DNA of 61,957 nt from Streptosporangiaceae bacterium (GTDB lineage: Bacteria > Actinomycetota > Actinomycetes > Streptosporangiales > Streptosporangiaceae): NCBI GenBank assembly GCA_025964715.1, contig JAOPYH010000205.1, forward strand, positions 1-61,957. Direction: 5' to 3'. Every line of letters starts with the position of its first letter. The stretch's first letter is position 1. The notes under the pieces were generated by a model, which had not been told where the DNA came from, ran no database searches, and saw nothing but the letters and a program-made list of their open reading frames with translations. Of the stretch, positions 60,115-61,957 are shown one piece after another. Position numbers and translations under genes: made by a program.

Positions 60115-61329
60115 CTACAGGGCGCGGCGGCGGCCTCGGTAGCCTCCGTTGCCGTGCCGGCCGGAGGCCTTGGCCGCCGACCGCCTGCCGCCTGTGGGCT
60201 TGGTCTCGCTCTTGGTCTCGGGGGTGGCCGCCGTGGTCGTCGCCATGGCCGCGGTGGTGTCGGCGGGTGTGGACGTCGCCTCGGCCTTCGCCTTGCGCTG
60301 TGCCCGGCCACCGGCCTTGCGGCCCGCGCCGCCGGCGACGGCCTCTGCGATCCGCGTGCGGCGGGTCCAGGTGCCGAGGTGCGCGGCGATGATGAGCAGG
60401 ATCAGGGCCACGGCCAGGCTCTTGCCCCACTGGAGGCCGCTGGTGGCCGAGACGTTCTTGGCGTTGGGCGGGCTCTGGGCCGGCATGGCGACCTCGGGGA
60501 TGGGCGCCGGGTATTGGAACCCGGGCGTCGCGTCCTGCGGTGTCACCGACGGCAGGGTGATCGGCGAGTTGCTCTGGAGCGGGTTCAGCGGGGCGGCCGG
60601 CGGCGTGCCCGGCAGGCCTGCCGCGCCGGCGGTGGGCGTGACACCCGGGGCCGCCATCGTGGTGCCGGTCGCAGGCCGGGCCACCGCTACCCGCGAGGAC
60701 GAGATGCTCGACTTGACCGTGCCGCCGGAGCCGTCGGCCCTCAGCGCCCGTACGTAGACGCCGGCCTGACCGGTCACGCCGGCGGGGAGGGTGAGGGTCG
60801 CCGCGCAGGCCGCGCCGGAGCACACCGCGCCCGTGGACATGGCCCGGGCGGTGACCCCGCTGGCGGCGACCTGATAGCCGGTCAGGTCGGCTTCGGTGCC
60901 ACGGGCCCACTGGAGTGCGACCTTCTTGCCGGCGACACTGCTCCGCAGATCGCTCGGCGCCGCGGGCGGGATGCGGACGGCGAAGCTCTGGGCGTCGTAG
61001 ACCGTGCCCGTAAGGCTGCCCTTGAGGCGCACCTGGTAGACACCGTTGCGGGTGAGGTCCACGCGGTTCGACAGCCGGGTGGAACCGAGCAGGTTGCCAC
61101 CGCTCGCGATCGCCGTATAGCCGGCCCCCGGAGGAGCCACCTGAAGCTCGGCGCGCACGACATTGTCGACCTTGGCGCTCACGGTGATGTTGCCGCCGTG
61201 CGTGACGGTCTCGGCCGGGCTGGTGATCCCGCTTTCGGCCTGGGCAGGGGCGGTCACGCCGATGACGGTGAGTCCGATCGCAAGAGGTGTCGCGAGCGCT
61301 ACCGCACCGAGCCTGCGAATCCTCGCCAC
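60115..61329 (-). CDS. membrane-anchored FnIII-domain protein
   Basis: The 404-residue protein has a signal peptide (residues 1-31, GLTVIGVTAPAQA), two beta domains (residues 33-118 and 120-220), the second resembling fibronectin type III (PSDLRSSVAGKKVALQWARGTEADLTGYQV), a Pro/Ala-rich linker, one transmembrane helix (LAVALILLIIAAHLG, about 310-325) and a basic, Ala/Thr/Lys-rich cytosolic tail. The topology is extracellular domain, helix, inside tail. No enzyme site is seen; surface binding or envelope organisation is likely. ATG 61329 is a reasonable start with the signal peptide in place. It is convergent with the helicase, 30 bases apart. Confidence 0.75.
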   Translation of the reverse strand: MARIRRLGAVALATPLAIGLTVIGVTAPAQAESGITSPAETVTHGGNITVSAKVDNVVRAELQVAPPGAGYTAIASGGNLLGSTRLSNRVDLTRNGVYQVRLKGSLTGTVYDAQSFAVRIPPAAPSDLRSSVAGKKVALQWARGTEADLTGYQVAASGVTARAMSTGAVCSGAACAATLTLPAGVTGQAGVYVRALRADGSGGTVKSSISSSRVAVARPATGTTMAAPGVTPTAGAAGLPGTPPAAPLNPLQSNSPITLPSVTPQDATPGFQYPAPIPEVAMPAQSPPNAKNVSATSGLQWGKSLAVALILLIIAAHLGTWTRRTRIAEAVAGGAGRKAGGRAQRKAKAEATSTPADTTAAMATTTAATPETKSETKPTGGRRSAAKASGRHGNGGYRGRRRAL

Positions 61330-61553
61330 GGCGTCAATCCCTTCGTCGTGATTCCTGCGACGCTCGGGTCCAGTAAATCCGATGTGGTTTGTGGTACCTG
61401 TGCGCTTTGGCAGCGTATCGAACCAGCCGGTAACTCACGTCACAGATGAATGACAAAAGCGCAATCGGCACGGCCCGTAGCGGCCACCGTCACGCTCTGT
61501 TCATTTGTTGGAAGTCTATTGACACACAGTACAACGAGCGTCGGCGACCTGGG

Positions 61554-61957
61554 TCACGGCTCCGGGTCGACCGGTCCCGCACGGGCCCTGGCCCGCGCTC
61601 GCACGGCCCCGAGGGCCGCCGGGCCGCGCAGCGGCACGGTCACCGTGACATCCGCGATCCGGCCGTTCAGCACGCACGCGGAAACGGATCCACCCGAGGC
61701 CCGCGCGATCGTCACGGCCTGCCGGCAGGCCGCGCGTGGCCCCTCGGCCGCGTGCGCGGCCGCCGCGAGCGCGGCCAGGTCGGCCGCGGCGAAGGCACGG
61801 TGCCGCGCCGCCCTGCCCCCGGCGGCCATCATCGCCGGCACGGCCATGAGCCAGATCACCATCATGAAGGTCAGCGCCCATACGGTCCCCGATCCGCGGT
61901 CCGACCGCCGAGGCCGCTTGCCCTGCGGGCGGCCATGCCGTCTTGGCTGCCGGCCGT
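61554..61957 (-). CDS. TadE-like pilus/secretion protein, partial (5' end beyond the window)
   Basis: The frame is open to the window edge and should extend further. The visible part contains a basic stretch and then DRGSGTVWALTFMMVIWLMAVPAM, the pilin-like membrane helix of TadE-type proteins in the helicase/secretion neighbourhood family (Rv3654c-like). The mature part is Ala/Arg-rich. It is probably the last gene of a tad-type pilus locus which continues to the right. The start lies beyond 61957. ATG 61865 would give only a shortened product. Confidence 0.7.
   Translation of the reverse strand, partial: GRQPRRHGRPQGKRPRRSDRGSGTVWALTFMMVIWLMAVPAMMAAGGRAARHRAFAAADLAALAAAAHAAEGPRAACRQAVTIARASGGSVSACVLNGRIADVTVTVPLRGPAALGAVRARARARAGPVDPEP

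Noticed and set aside
1..61957. CRISPR arrays, insertion sequences, tRNA or rRNA genes
   Set aside because: No regularly spaced repeats, transposase motifs, terminal inverted repeats or recognisable RNA gene sequences were found on either strand.

Overview
The window is about 62 kb of very GC-rich DNA with tightly packed genes. Third-position GC bias, frequent GTG starts and the gene content (BldG/anti-sigma pair, mycothiol-era redox genes, Ser/Thr kinase, SigE-type ECF factor, V-type H+-pyrophosphatase, TadE-like pilus protein) point to a filamentous actinomycete. Streptosporangiales (Thermomonosporaceae-like) is my best guess, but the family assignment is inference only. I saw no rRNA, tRNA, CRISPR array, insertion sequence or intact prophage.

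Left part (1-13 kb): a GT-C-like membrane protein; a frameshifted giant STAND-NTPase/TPR protein with a C-terminal aminoglycoside-phosphotransferase-like kinase domain; a secreted polysaccharide deacetylase; a family VIII esterase; a thiamine-binding MTH1187-like protein; a small Cys-rich protein; a secreted phosphoesterase (phospholipase C family) with a possible PHO box; and a PadR/FAD-monooxygenase operon. Three inverted pairs of DnaA-box-like 9-mers flank the phosphoesterase.

Middle part (13-40 kb): cold-shock protein, a SepF paralogue, a short Rho, a Ser/Thr kinase overlapping rho tail to tail, an acyl-CoA synthetase, SigE-like ECF sigma, YceI behind two tandem palindromes, a lone histidine kinase, DUF202 protein, glutamate-cysteine ligase, a lone QcrB, a ferritin-like di-iron protein, a decayed ABC ATPase, LURP-one and TetR genes, CapA, a class V aminotransferase, a Fur-catalase operon with a probable leaderless promoter, an SPFH/NfeD pair, a DUF2231-Rieske fusion, a ZIP-like transporter fused to an integration-host-factor-like H2TH domain, a DivIVA-domain protein and a small gene behind a LexA-type SOS box.

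Right part (40-62 kb): TauE/SafE permease, ABC ATPase, PP2C phosphatase, MFS exporter, SerB, a complete xylose-type ABC operon (binding protein, ATPase, permease) with its ROK repressor, a FUSC membrane protein, SixA, a 38-residue membrane ORF, H+-pyrophosphatase, the anti-sigma/BldG pair, a divergent MrfA/SftH-type helicase, an FnIII-containing membrane protein and a truncated TadE-like gene. From hppA to the helicase the order matches, from memory, the bldG locus of Streptomyces coelicolor, so this end looks like conserved core chromosome while the left end is more accessory.

The observations I consider most worth a second look are the ZIP-IHF fusion, the STAND-TPR-kinase fusion with its single-base break, the SOS-box gene and the DnaA-box pairs.
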